Shown piece after piece: positions 22,178-30,206 of a stretch of 36,376 bases of DNA. Positions within the stretch are counted from its first letter, which is position 1, and every line of letters starts with the position of its first letter. Origin of the DNA: Clostridia bacterium (GTDB taxonomy: Bacteria > Bacillota > Clostridia > Oscillospirales > CAG-272); NCBI GenBank assembly GCA_017522795.1, contig JAFWXZ010000040.1:1-36376 (forward strand), given 5' to 3'. Position numbers and translations under genes: made by a program. The notes under the pieces are model-generated. The model had not been told where the DNA came from, did no database searches, and worked only from the letters and a program-made list of their open reading frames with translations.

Positions 22178-24301
22178 ATGGTACTTATCATAGCCGAGAA
22201 GCCCAGCCTTGCGAGGAATATTATTGCAGGCGTTGGCGAGAAGATGACCAAAAAGGACGGCTATTATATAGGCGAAAAATATATTGTCTCCTGGGCGTTT
22301 GGCCACCTGTTCTCTCTTGCGGATATTGAGAGCTACACCGGTGAGACGGGCGGCAGATGGACGCTTGACAATCTCCCCTGCTTCCCCGAGCAGTTCAGGT
22401 TCGAGCTTCGTCGCGCTGACAACAAAAAGGGCGTTGACTCGGGTGTTAAAAAGCAGTTTGGCATAATACAGCAGCTTTGCAACCGCGCCGACGTTGACAC
22501 CATAGTAAACGCGGGAGACGCCGACCGAGAGGGAGAGATTATCGTCCGCCTCTGCGTGATGAACGCGCTGAAGAGCGAGAAGCGGCAGCTGAGACTATGG
22601 CTACCCGACCAGACTCCCGAGACGGTTGCCAAGGCGCTTTGCGAGATGAAGGACGAGTCGGAGTACGACAACCTTGCAGGCGAGGGCCTGGCGCGCACAT
22701 ATATTGACTGGCTCTACGGCGTTAATCTGACGAGATATGCCACCATCAAGACGGGAAAGCTGCTCCGCGTGGGCAGAGTTATCGCGCCCATAGTCCGCGC
22801 CATCTACGACAGGGATATGGAAATACGCAATTTTGTTCCCGAAAAATACTACGTGATCTCCTCGGCTGAAAAGACAAATGGCGAGAAAATTGAGCTTACA
22901 AGTAAGCTAAAGTTTACAAAAGACGAGATCTTTAAGGCTGAAGAGTCGGCAAAGCTATATAATGACACCGGCGCAGTTGTCACAGACGTAAGCAGTAAAA
23001 AGGAAAATATCTTCCCGGGAAAGCTCTATTCGCTTTCCACCCTGCAGAACGTCCTCGGTGAAAAATACAAGATGAGTATGACCGAGAGCCTTGCCATTAT
23101 ACAGAAGCTCTACGAGGAGGGCTACCTCACCTACCCGAGAACCAACTCCGAGTATCTTGCCACCGCCGAGAAGGATAAGATGAAGCAGATCATCGGCATC
23201 ATTGGCAAGCTGGGCTACCCCGTGAAGTTCAAGGACTCAAAGCACATCTTTGACGACTCCAAGATAGAGGCCCACTCCGCCCTTACCCCCACCTACAAGA
23301 TTCCCCCGAAGGAAAAGCTCTCGGAGAACGAGAGCAAGGTGTATTCCACCGTTTTCCGCCGCTTCGTTGCGGTTTTCTGTGCCGAGGAATGTCTGGCGCA
23401 GAAGTCCGAGATCAAGATAAAGGTGGGCGAGCTTGAGGAATTCTCTCTCAAGGGTACGGTCATTTTGGAGAAGGGCTGGACAAAGTATGACGATTATACG
23501 AAAAAGGATAAGATCCTGCCTCGCCTCTCGGTTGGCGACGCGGTAAACATCGACTTTAAGCCTGCCGAAAAGCAGACCACGCCCCCGAGGCACTACACCA
23601 TCACAACCCTGAATAATTATCTGAAAAATCCCTTCAAGGACGATAAGGCTAAGGCAAAGGAGCTTGAGGAATCGGGCGAGGTTGACGATGCAGAGGATTA
23701 TCGCGCTATCTTTGAGGGACTTGAGCTTGGCACCGAGGCAACTCGCTCGGGCATTATCGACAATGCGAAGAAGAGCGGATATATCGCCTTAAAGAAGGAC
23801 GTTTACACCATTCTCCCCGGTGGCGAGCATTTTATCGAGTCGCTTGGCAGACTGTCCATCAGTATGGATAAATATAAGACCAGCGAGCTTGGCAAGGCGC
23901 TGAAAAAGGTTTACCGCGGTGAGATGAGCGTCACCGACAGCGTTAATCTTGCCGAGAGCGAGATCGCGGCTGTGTTCGCCCGCGGTGCAGAGGGTGTCAG
24001 CGAGGTTCGCGGCGTTGATACGGGCAAGTACGGTGAGATCGTCGGCAGCTGTCCCGTCTGTAAGAAGAACGTGGTCCGCGGCAAGTTTAACTACGGCTGT
24101 ATGGGCTATGAGGACGGCTGTAAGTTCCGTGTCGGCATCAACATCTGCCGCCGCGATATTCCCATCGGCGAGGTTCGCCGTCTGCTGACCGAGGGAGCTA
24201 CCGATACCATCAAGGGCTTCATCTCCAAGAACGGCAGATACTTCGACGCCCGCCTGGTGATCAAGGATGGCAACGCGGTGTTTGATTTTACGAAGCAGTG
24301 A
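22178..24301 (+). CDS. topB: DNA topoisomerase III
   Basis: This type IA topoisomerase passes single strands and decatenates DNA. The 707-residue protein has the Toprim start LIIAEKPSLARNI (3-15) and the acidic motif GDADREGE near 110-117. The catalytic tyrosine lies in LTYPRTNSEYL near 325, and the C-terminal domain ends with a four-cysteine zinc ribbon (CPVCKKN, GCMGYEDGC). I start at 22178, with AAAGGAG seven bases upstream; the open frame extends upstream through the hairpin array, which is probably untranslated. It is a single-gene unit with a terminator 55 bp downstream. Chromosomal TopB and plasmid-borne relatives cannot be separated by eye. Confidence 0.94.
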   Translation: MVLIIAEKPSLARNIIAGVGEKMTKKDGYYIGEKYIVSWAFGHLFSLADIESYTGETGGRWTLDNLPCFPEQFRFELRRADNKKGVDSGVKKQFGIIQQLCNRADVDTIVNAGDADREGEIIVRLCVMNALKSEKRQLRLWLPDQTPETVAKALCEMKDESEYDNLAGEGLARTYIDWLYGVNLTRYATIKTGKLLRVGRVIAPIVRAIYDRDMEIRNFVPEKYYVISSAEKTNGEKIELTSKLKFTKDEIFKAEESAKLYNDTGAVVTDVSSKKENIFPGKLYSLSTLQNVLGEKYKMSMTESLAIIQKLYEEGYLTYPRTNSEYLATAEKDKMKQIIGIIGKLGYPVKFKDSKHIFDDSKIEAHSALTPTYKIPPKEKLSENESKVYSTVFRRFVAVFCAEECLAQKSEIKIKVGELEEFSLKGTVILEKGWTKYDDYTKKDKILPRLSVGDAVNIDFKPAEKQTTPPRHYTITTLNNYLKNPFKDDKAKAKELEESGEVDDAEDYRAIFEGLELGTEATRSGIIDNAKKSGYIALKKDVYTILPGGEHFIESLGRLSISMDKYKTSELGKALKKVYRGEMSVTDSVNLAESEIAAVFARGAEGVSEVRGVDTGKYGEIVGSCPVCKKNVVRGKFNYGCMGYEDGCKFRVGINICRRDIPIGEVRRLLTEGATDTIKGFISKNGRYFDARLVIKDGNAVFDFTKQ

Positions 24302-24354
24302 TGTCAGATTTTGTAAAACCGAAAAAGTCCGGAATTAAAAAAACTTTTTAAAAA

Positions 24355-24400
24355 CAAAAGAGAGTACGCCGTGGCTAAAGCCCTTTGTGCTCTCTTTTTT
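24355..24400. terminator. Terminator between topB and the DUF4830-like gene
   Basis: AAAAGAGAG (24356-24364) pairs with CTCTCTTTT (24390-24398), with an inner GGC/GCC stem. T residues on the right and A residues on the left make it usable from both sides. Confidence 0.75.
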
Positions 24401-24407
24401 GTTTAAT

Positions 24408-24896
24408 TTACTTCAGATTTCCTCGCTCTACCAGCGTCATCGGGATAACGAAGCCGCCTGCGTCGGCATTCGTCAGGTCGCAGGCAACGACCTTGCCTCG
24501 ATAGATAAAGAGGTTTGCGTACACCTCGCCCTCGCACTTGTAGTTGGTCACTCTGTAGGTGTAGCGCGTCACCTTTTTGTTGTGGTATTTTGACAGGTCG
24601 AGCCCCTGCTTTTTCTGCAGCTCGTTGTAGCCCGAGATAACGCGGTCAAAGCTTTCGGGCATACGGAATGCCGCCTCCTCTACGCTCCCCTCGTCCACCT
24701 GTATGCCGAAGCCTCGCATAAATTCAAGGCGGTCCTCGGCGCTTTTTATACCGCTGTAGTCTACCTCAACGGCGCCGCTCGCCGCCGAAACCACGCCGCC
24801 CTCACCCGACAGGGCAATCACAGTCACAAGCACCGCCACCAACAGAAAAAGCCCGACTATCCGCACCGTCGATGCCCGAACAGAATATATAAACAT
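24408..24896 (-). CDS. DUF4830-like membrane-anchored protein
   Basis: This 162-residue protein has an N-terminal signal anchor (about 11-31) and an extracytoplasmic domain. The pattern SAEDRLEFMRGFGIQV, then MPESFDRVISGYNELQKKQGLDL, then YRVTNYKCEGEVYANLFIYRGKVVACDL is what I know from the clostridial DUF4830 family. GGAGGG lies about seven bases before the ATG. A promoter (TTGTTC-17-TAATAT) can be read upstream on the minus strand within 24897-24960. It appears monocistronic. The biochemical role of the family is not established. Confidence 0.75.
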   Translation of the reverse strand: MFIYSVRASTVRIVGLFLLVAVLVTVIALSGEGGVVSAASGAVEVDYSGIKSAEDRLEFMRGFGIQVDEGSVEEAAFRMPESFDRVISGYNELQKKQGLDLSKYHNKKVTRYTYRVTNYKCEGEVYANLFIYRGKVVACDLTNADAGGFVIPMTLVERGNLK

Positions 24897-24960
24897 ATTT
24901 CTCCCTCCATTTATTGATGTAGTAGAGTATATTATTAGGCGAGGTAAAATAGAACAAAAG

Positions 24961-24985
24961 AAAAAGCGGTCGGTTGCCCGACCGC
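24961..24985 (-). terminator. Terminator of the 32-residue peptide gene
   Basis: The stem GCGGTCGG (24966-24973) / CCGACCGC (24978-24985) has five A at its left side, read as a U tract on the minus strand. Confidence 0.9.
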
Positions 24986-25001
24986 CTCAGCTATGCCTTT
25001 A

Positions 25002-25100
25002 TTAGTGGTTGCAGCAGCAACAGAAAACGATAACTATCGCAAGAATGATGATCCAGGTGCAGTTGTCGTCAAAGATGTGGCATAAGCAGTTGTTGTTCAT
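25002..25100 (-). CDS. 32-residue Cys-rich membrane peptide
   Basis: A very short gene with complete signals. GGAGG lies eight to nine bases before ATG (25098-25100), followed by 32 codons, TAA, and a strong terminator 16 bp later. The peptide has a polar N-terminus with Cys at 5, 7 and 14 (MNNNCLCHIFDDNC), one membrane helix (TWIIILAIVIVF) and a CCCCNH tail. Similar small proteins occur in Clostridia but I cannot name a function. The four-cysteine end could bind metal or be modified; this is inference. Confidence 0.75.
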   Translation of the reverse strand: MNNNCLCHIFDDNCTWIIILAIVIVFCCCCNH

Positions 25101-25225
25101 TATGTTTTCCTCCAAAGTCGGTTTTGAGCTTGTAGCCAACAACCAAAAAAATGCTTTCGGTTGCTTCAGGATAGGCTCAATACTATTCTATGACGGAGGG
25201 GAATTTTTGTTATTATTATCTGTGT

Positions 25226-25732
25226 CTACTCTACAAAGTGAACTCTCTTTTCATCAATGCCCGAGTGCGCCTCGGGGAACTCGTCGGGATAGCCGATCTT
25301 GATAAGAGAGAAGGGTATCTGCTTGTCGGAGAGTGAGAGAAGCGCGCTTATCTTTTGCATCATTCGCTTCTGCGGATGAACTCCGCACCAGCAGGAGCCA
25401 AGGCCGAGGGCGGTAGCCTCGATAAGAATATTCTCGCTTGCCGCGCCTGCGTCGTGGATCCAGTAGTCCGAGAGCTGAAGTGGCAGAGCCCGCGAGAGAT
25501 TTCCCACCACGAGAATGATAAGCGGAGCCTTCATTTTCGTAAATCTGCCGCAATCGGAAATTTCCTTCAGCTTTTCCTCTCCCGTGATAACGTAAAAGTC
25601 AACCGTCCTTCGATTGCAGGCGCTGGGCGCGGCGCATCCCGCCTCAAGAAGCCTGTCAATAAGCTCTCTCGGCACGGGCGTACTTTTAAATTTTCTGACA
25701 CTTCGTCTTTTTAAAACAATGCTTTCGTTCAT
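25226..25732 (-). CDS. Nitroreductase-family protein (second of two)
   Basis: This 168-residue FMN-dependent oxidoreductase has the family opening VLKRRSVRKFKSTPVP, the FMN-contact segment AAPSACNRRTVDFYV, and GLGSCWCGVHP near residue 115. Its ATG overlaps the stop of the upstream membrane-protein gene (ATGA), with GGGGAGG upstream. It is the last gene of a four-gene coupled unit whose first gene is another nitroreductase. The substrate is not inferable; such proteins reduce nitro groups, quinones or flavins. Confidence 0.88.
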   Translation of the reverse strand: MNESIVLKRRSVRKFKSTPVPRELIDRLLEAGCAAPSACNRRTVDFYVITGEEKLKEISDCGRFTKMKAPLIILVVGNLSRALPLQLSDYWIHDAGAASENILIEATALGLGSCWCGVHPQKRMMQKISALLSLSDKQIPFSLIKIGYPDEFPEAHSGIDEKRVHFVE

Positions 25733-26547
25733 TCCTTTTCCTCCCCTTGTCTGTTGGTGGAATTAACCGTTTCCTTGCCGTCTTGGGAGTTATCGTCCGT
25801 GCTTACGGCAGCCTCCTCGGGCAAAAGCTCGGAAAGCTCGCCACTCTCGTGTGCCGAGTCCACAAGCTTGAAGAAGCCGAATCCCGCCTGAAGCCCCAAG
25901 GTCAGCACAAGCATAACGCCGAGCAGATAGGCGGCAAGAGTCGCCTCAAAGCTGCCGAAAATGTCTATCATATAAATAGACGCCTGACCGTATGGGTCCA
26001 TGCCGAAGAAATCGCGGTGGAAAATAAAGTTCATAATAAGGCCGAAGCCGATGACCGAGTACATACAGATAATAGCCTTTTTCCAGTGGGCAAAGTCGCA
26101 CCTCACCTGCTTTGTCAGTATGAGATACGCGCCATACAGCGATGCCAGCAGGTGACACGCCGCCTCGGAGGAATAGAGCAGAGAAGCCTCAATCTTATAG
26201 CTGAAAATGTACGCGTGCTGCGGGCTGATAAGCAGGGCTACGAACATTCCCATCCATAGAAAAGCGATGGCACTGTTGCAATACTCACGCACCTTGTCGC
26301 TGAAAAGCAGCGTCAGCGGTATCAGCGTCATAATAAAGGGACTGATGTTGTCGAAGGTCATAAATCCCCAGTCAAGCGAGCCGCGCAGATACTCGGCGTA
26401 GGTCCACCAAAGGAAGAATATCACGTCCACGATGATAAAGAGAATATTGCCCACCTTGACGTTTATAATGTGTCTGTAAAAGGCAAGCAGAGCCAGGGTG
26501 ACAAAGTAGCAGATCACCATTACGGCGACCATTTGCATCATATTCAT
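25729..26547 (-). CDS. Polytopic membrane protein, possibly YwaF/TMEM164-like
   Basis: This 272-residue protein has about seven membrane segments in residues 5-225, then a polar acidic tail (GELSELLPEEAAVSTDDNS...) that is probably cytoplasmic. The FFGMDPYG turn before the last helices and the general seven-helix layout recall the YwaF (TIGR02206) family, but the diagnostic histidine motif is not clear, so this is a weak call. GGGGAG lies seven bases before the ATG, which overlaps the stop of the LRR gene. It is placed between a surface LRR protein and a nitroreductase in a coupled operon. Confidence 0.6.
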   Translation of the reverse strand: MNMMQMVAVMVICYFVTLALLAFYRHIINVKVGNILFIIVDVIFFLWWTYAEYLRGSLDWGFMTFDNISPFIMTLIPLTLLFSDKVREYCNSAIAFLWMGMFVALLISPQHAYIFSYKIEASLLYSSEAACHLLASLYGAYLILTKQVRCDFAHWKKAIICMYSVIGFGLIMNFIFHRDFFGMDPYGQASIYMIDIFGSFEATLAAYLLGVMLVLTLGLQAGFGFFKLVDSAHESGELSELLPEEAAVSTDDNSQDGKETVNSTNRQGEEKE

Positions 26548-27587
26548 AAAATATCTCCCCAGAAGCCGTCGCTCTCACCGTCCGCCTCCTCGTCCTCGAT
26601 CTTTGGCGGCTGGTAGTCGTATTCAAAAATTGCGTTGTCGTCGCACCATCCGGGGGTGAATCCGTCAGGTATATTTTCCTTTGAAATGTAAAGATTGATT
26701 AACATTTTCGGGGTATCAAAGGCGTTTGCGCCTATTTTTTTAACCGAGGCGGGCAGAATAATCTCGACAAGACTTTCGCATCCTGCGAAGGCGCCCTCGC
26801 CGATCTCCTCAAGTCCCTCGGCAAATTCCACGGTCGAAAGGGATACACAGCCCGAAAAGGCATCCTTTCCTATAAGCTTGGTGTTTTCCTTAAAGGTCAC
26901 CTTTTCAAGCGAGGTACAGCCTGAAAATGCGCCCTCCTCGATTTCAACCAGAGAGTCGGGCAGGATCACTTCCTTCAGGCTCGTACAGCCCGCAAAGGCG
27001 CCCTTTTCAATTCGCACAACGGTGGATGGAATATCGATAACCTCAAGCTTCGTGCAGTCGCGGAAGGCCTCCTCGCCAATGGAGAGTATGCCGTCGAGAA
27101 GATATACCGCGGTAATGCCTTCTCTGCCCGAAAAGGCTCTGTCCTTGATGCCAAGCACCTGTCTGCCCGAGTAGTAAGAGCCGATGTATACCTCGCCCTG
27201 AATCTCCTTAAAGGAGCCCGAGATAAGGCAGTAGTTGGTGTTCTCGGGAACGGAGTACTCTATACCCGGGCTGGTCTCATACTCCCATATCGCCTTTACG
27301 GTCACGTCGCCTGTCACCGACTTATACGAGCCCGACCAGCCCATAAGGTAGTGGCCGAACTTCGCCACGTTTGGCGGTATGGCGTTCTGTCCCTGAGTCA
27401 CTCGCTGCTCGGTGTCGCCGCTGATAAGTATGCCGCCGTTTAAGTCAAAGGTGACGGTGTGCGTTTGCTTTCCTGCAAGGAATATCAGTGCGATGATGCC
27501 TATAATAGCAATAAACTCAAGCGAGAGTATGATTATCAGCTTGGTCTTTTGCTTTAAATGCTTTATTTTCGGTAATTTGATCTCCAT
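26544..27587 (-). CDS. BspA-type leucine-rich repeat surface protein
   Basis: This 347-residue protein has a membrane anchor (about 15-37) and an extracytoplasmic part. The first outer domain (about 45-105: HTVTFDLNGGILISGD, then HYLMGWSGSYKSVTGDVTVKAIWE) is an InlB B-repeat-like unit. Residues about 125-320 are LRR_5/BspA repeats with the pattern I...AF.GC.SL..V..P.S...I. It has no LPxTG or other sorting motif; the N-terminal helix would hold it on the membrane. It starts three bases after the upstream nitroreductase gene and overlaps the next gene by four. Such proteins often mediate adhesion. Confidence 0.88.
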   Translation of the reverse strand: MEIKLPKIKHLKQKTKLIIILSLEFIAIIGIIALIFLAGKQTHTVTFDLNGGILISGDTEQRVTQGQNAIPPNVAKFGHYLMGWSGSYKSVTGDVTVKAIWEYETSPGIEYSVPENTNYCLISGSFKEIQGEVYIGSYYSGRQVLGIKDRAFSGREGITAVYLLDGILSIGEEAFRDCTKLEVIDIPSTVVRIEKGAFAGCTSLKEVILPDSLVEIEEGAFSGCTSLEKVTFKENTKLIGKDAFSGCVSLSTVEFAEGLEEIGEGAFAGCESLVEIILPASVKKIGANAFDTPKMLINLYISKENIPDGFTPGWCDDNAIFEYDYQPPKIEDEEADGESDGFWGDIL

Positions 27588-27590
27588 AAA

Positions 27591-28112
27591 TTAATCCACG
27601 TAAACTACGCGTCCCTCCCGTCTTTCCTTTTTCGCGGGCATATCTCCATCGGGATAGCCAACCACAAGATTTCCGATGCCCTCATACTCTCCCTCAAGGC
27701 CCAGCGACTTTATCCACTCTACCCACTCGGGCTGATACATGACCTCTTTCGCTCGGTGTATCCAGCAGGAGCCGAGCCCGAGCTCGTGAGCCGCCAGCAT
27801 CATATTTCCGAGGGTAAGTGATCCGTCGTATACGTAGGTGTGGGCGGTCTTTTCTGCCAGCACAACAAGAACGCAGGGAGCGTTATAGAAGGGATCTCCG
27901 CCGGCTCCCATAACGGCGGCGTTCGCCCGAGAGAGCCTGTCGCGGATATCCTTATTCGTCACAGCCACGATAACCGACGCCTGCATATTTCTGCCGCTCG
28001 CCGCCGAAAGACCTGCCTCTATGATCTTGTCAATATCCTCGTGGGAGGGAAGAGTGTCCTTGTATTTTTTAGTGCTTCGCCTGTCCAGCATTATTTCCAT
28101 ACAGCTTTTCAT
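27591..28112 (-). CDS. Nitroreductase-family protein (first of two)
   Basis: This 173-residue FMN-dependent protein has LDRRSTKKYKDTLPS at the N-terminus, LSAASGRNMQASVIVAV at the flavin site, and LGNMMLAAHELGLGSCWIHRAKEV near 100-122. It ends VGYPDGDMPAKKERREGRVVYVD. It resembles the nitroreductase at 25226 in length and motif order but is clearly diverged. AAAGGAG lies ten bases upstream of the ATG. It leads a four-gene unit from the promoter at 28139-28167. Confidence 0.9.
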   Translation of the reverse strand: MKSCMEIMLDRRSTKKYKDTLPSHEDIDKIIEAGLSAASGRNMQASVIVAVTNKDIRDRLSRANAAVMGAGGDPFYNAPCVLVVLAEKTAHTYVYDGSLTLGNMMLAAHELGLGSCWIHRAKEVMYQPEWVEWIKSLGLEGEYEGIGNLVVGYPDGDMPAKKERREGRVVYVD

Positions 28113-28138
28113 TTTACCGTAGCTCCTTTTTTCTTTTA

Positions 28139-28167
28139 ATTTTACTCTAAAACCGTCAATATGTAAA
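28139..28167 (-). promoter_or_regulatory. Promoter of the nitroreductase-LRR operon
   Basis: On the minus strand TTTACA (28162-28167) and TAAAAT (28139-28144) are 17 bp apart, about 27 bp before the start codon. Confidence 0.7.
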
Positions 28168-28195
28168 TGAGTATTTACAAAAATTCAAAATAAGT

Positions 28196-29197
28196 TTACT
28201 TTTCTGCCTTGTATTCGTCGATTACTCGGCGCATAAGCGCGGGATCGTCTGTCATAATACAGTCGCAGCCGAGGTCGATAAGATGCCTCATCTCCCACTC
28301 GTCGTTAATGGTCCAGTACTGCACCGCGATATTTCTTCTGTGGGCGCGGTTAATAATGCTTGCAAGGTCAAGCTTGACCGTTATACCGAGATCGTATTCC
28401 ATAGGTACCTGAAGGCAGGCAAAGCTTGAGCTGTCAAAGAGATTTACACCCGCAAAATGAGTGATGACGAACTGCGCCGCGCCTGCGGTGGATGCTCCGC
28501 GCATAAGATGGGGATAATTCTTTTCAAGCTCCTCCTCGATTTCGGGGTGGAAGGTGCCGATTACGATATTATCCTTGTATTCGTGATACTTGTCAAGCAC
28601 CTCGGCAAGCTTTCTTGTGGCCTCGTATCCAGCCTCGCCCTCGTTCTTTATCTCAACGATAAACAAAAGGTTGGGATGGCTTTCGTAGAACTCCTCGAAG
28701 AGCTGCTCCACCGTTGCGATCTGAAGTCCAAGCTCCTCGATATTCTCGGCGTCCTTATATATTCTTTCGCCCTTCTCGTTCTCAAAGTAGTAGCCGAAGT
28801 TGTATTGCTTTAGCTCATCAAGAGTCATATCCTTGATGTAATGCCTCTCGGACTTCGAGAGAGACTTCGCCTCATCCTTGCTTATATCGCCGTTGACATT
28901 GCAGGTGCGGTCGATATATCCGTCGTGGTTGTAGACAAGATAGCCGTCCTTCGTCAGCCAGAGGTCGCTCTCTATTATATCCACGCGGTAATCGCTTACC
29001 GCGCGTCTGAATGCAAGCATGGTATTCTCGGGATTGTTGTCGCCGCCGCCTCTGTGCGCCGCGATCATTGGAAGCTCGCCCTCGCCAACCATAAAGGGAT
29101 TACTTTCGGTCACCTTTTTAGGTGGAATAACGTTAATAACAGTGATAAACAAAGCAAGAATAAGTAAAACTGTCGCAAAAATCTTTAAAAATTTCAT
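28196..29197 (-). CDS. Membrane-anchored glycerophosphodiester phosphodiesterase
   Basis: The enzyme hydrolyses glycerophosphodiesters to glycerol 3-phosphate and an alcohol. This 333-residue protein has an N-terminal helix (4-24) that anchors it, then a GDPD TIM barrel outside. It has the signature H48-R49-G, E57-N-T, E76-x-D78 and H91-D92. The C-terminal strand order (IAVQYWTINDEWEMRHLIDLGCDCIMTDDP) matches the family. I start at 29197, one base after the APH stop; an in-frame TTG 51 bases earlier would put extra basic residues before the anchor. It forms an operon with the kinase gene. Confidence 0.92.
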   Translation of the reverse strand: MKFLKIFATVLLILALFITVINVIPPKKVTESNPFMVGEGELPMIAAHRGGGDNNPENTMLAFRRAVSDYRVDIIESDLWLTKDGYLVYNHDGYIDRTCNVNGDISKDEAKSLSKSERHYIKDMTLDELKQYNFGYYFENEKGERIYKDAENIEELGLQIATVEQLFEEFYESHPNLLFIVEIKNEGEAGYEATRKLAEVLDKYHEYKDNIVIGTFHPEIEEELEKNYPHLMRGASTAGAAQFVITHFAGVNLFDSSSFACLQVPMEYDLGITVKLDLASIINRAHRRNIAVQYWTINDEWEMRHLIDLGCDCIMTDDPALMRRVIDEYKAEK

Positions 29198-29198
29198 T

Positions 29199-30002
29199 TT
29201 ACCCAAATACCTCGGCGGCAGCCACCGCGCGAAGCTTTTCCTTTTCAATTTTGTCGCGTCCGTAGGCGTCGAGGAAACGCCCTCTGTATTTTTTCCATTC
29301 TCTCTCGCCGTGCATCATCAGGTTAAAGCCCATTGACCACTCGCCCCAGAACAGATCTATATGCCTGTCGCCAAGTCCCGCGTGGTCTACGTCGATAAAG
29401 CCCGTGAAGCGCCAGTCGTCAAGCATCATATTGGGCAGACAGTAGTCGCCGTGGATCAGTACCTCGTTTTTCAGCAGCGATTTGCCGCTCTCCAGAGCCG
29501 CAAACGCCTCCTCCCCCGACGAGTAGCCGAAGGAGTCGGGAAAATGCTCCTTGTTATAGCTGTCGGCGTGAAAGTTCGCCTCGGCAAGAGCGATATACTC
29601 GCTTATTCTATCCTTAACGGGACAGTCTGATGCATCAAGCTCGTGAAGCATTCGCAGTCTCTCTGCCACAAGGTCGCAGAGCCGCCCAGGCTCGTCAAGA
29701 TAGCGGGTAGCCGTGCAGTCCTCGCCTGCCACCGCCCTTGTTAAAAGTATATCGCTTTCGCCTGAAATATAGCTTAAAACCTGGGTGCCAAGCCCCTTTT
29801 TGCAGAAGTACTCGGTCATTGTCGCCTCTCTGCCGAGAGCGCCCGAGGGGGCAACCTTCAGATAGTAGCCACCCTCGCGGTCGATAAAATAAACCTTCGC
29901 CTCGGGCGAGCAGGAGCTGTCGTATATCCTCGCTTCCTCGCACAGCCTCCCGATATCCTCGGGCAAAATAATAGGTATTCTCTCAATCTCCGTTTTTTTC
30001 AT
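29199..30002 (-). CDS. Aminoglycoside phosphotransferase-family kinase, APH(3')-like
   Basis: This 267-residue protein kinase-like phosphotransferase has the ATP lysine in YYLKV (K49), the catalytic loop HGDYCLPN (H184-N191, base D186) and the metal aspartate D204 in GFIDVDHAGLGD. The HGDYCLPN motif and the ending of the lobe closely follow APH(3') enzymes of Gram-positive bacteria, so aminoglycoside phosphorylation is possible. The match FIDVDHAGLGDRHIDLFW departs from the usual FIDxGRxGxADxxQDI, so the substrate may differ. There is no ribosome site; the -10 box lies eight bases before the ATG, which suggests a leaderless transcript. Confidence 0.8.
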   Translation of the reverse strand: MKKTEIERIPIILPEDIGRLCEEARIYDSSCSPEAKVYFIDREGGYYLKVAPSGALGREATMTEYFCKKGLGTQVLSYISGESDILLTRAVAGEDCTATRYLDEPGRLCDLVAERLRMLHELDASDCPVKDRISEYIALAEANFHADSYNKEHFPDSFGYSSGEEAFAALESGKSLLKNEVLIHGDYCLPNMMLDDWRFTGFIDVDHAGLGDRHIDLFWGEWSMGFNLMMHGEREWKKYRGRFLDAYGRDKIEKEKLRAVAAAEVFG

Positions 30003-30010
30003 AATCGATT

Positions 30011-30041
30011 ATTATACATTTGAATTGTTGTAAAACATCAA
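30011..30041 (-). promoter_or_regulatory. Promoter implying a leaderless APH transcript
   Basis: TATAAT (30011-30016) is followed by only eight bases before the ATG. A TTGATG (30036-30041) is 19 bp upstream of it, at the edge of the repeat element. Transcription would start one to three bases before the start codon. Confidence 0.6.
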
Positions 30042-30180
30042 GCATTCTGCATTTTGCATTTTGCATTTTGCACCAACTCTTGAAACATAGTCGTATCGCT
30101 CGCCTCGATACACTCGGCTTCCCCTACTCCTTGTTTCTGCGCATTCGCTACGACAAAAACAGTTATCAACTGTTTTTGTC
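30042..30180. repeat. Interspersed hairpin element, copy 1
   Basis: Heptamers (GCATTCT, then three GCATTTT; 30042-30069) lead into the block CAACTCTTGAAACATAGTCG, then the hairpin GTATCG/CGATAC (30093-30111), then TTGTTTCTGCGCATTCGC. It ends with a 13-bp perfect hairpin GACAAAAACAGTT-ATC-AACTGTTTTTGTC (30152-30180). Other copies start at 32302 and 36169. Confidence 0.85.
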
Positions 30181-30206
30181 TGCTCACTGCACTCTGCACT
30201 CTGAAC

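Noticed and set aside
25139-25162. CAACC/GGTTG hairpin after the nitroreductase gene as a terminator
   Set aside because: The stem is five pairs with the T run in the loop rather than after it, so it is not a standard terminator.
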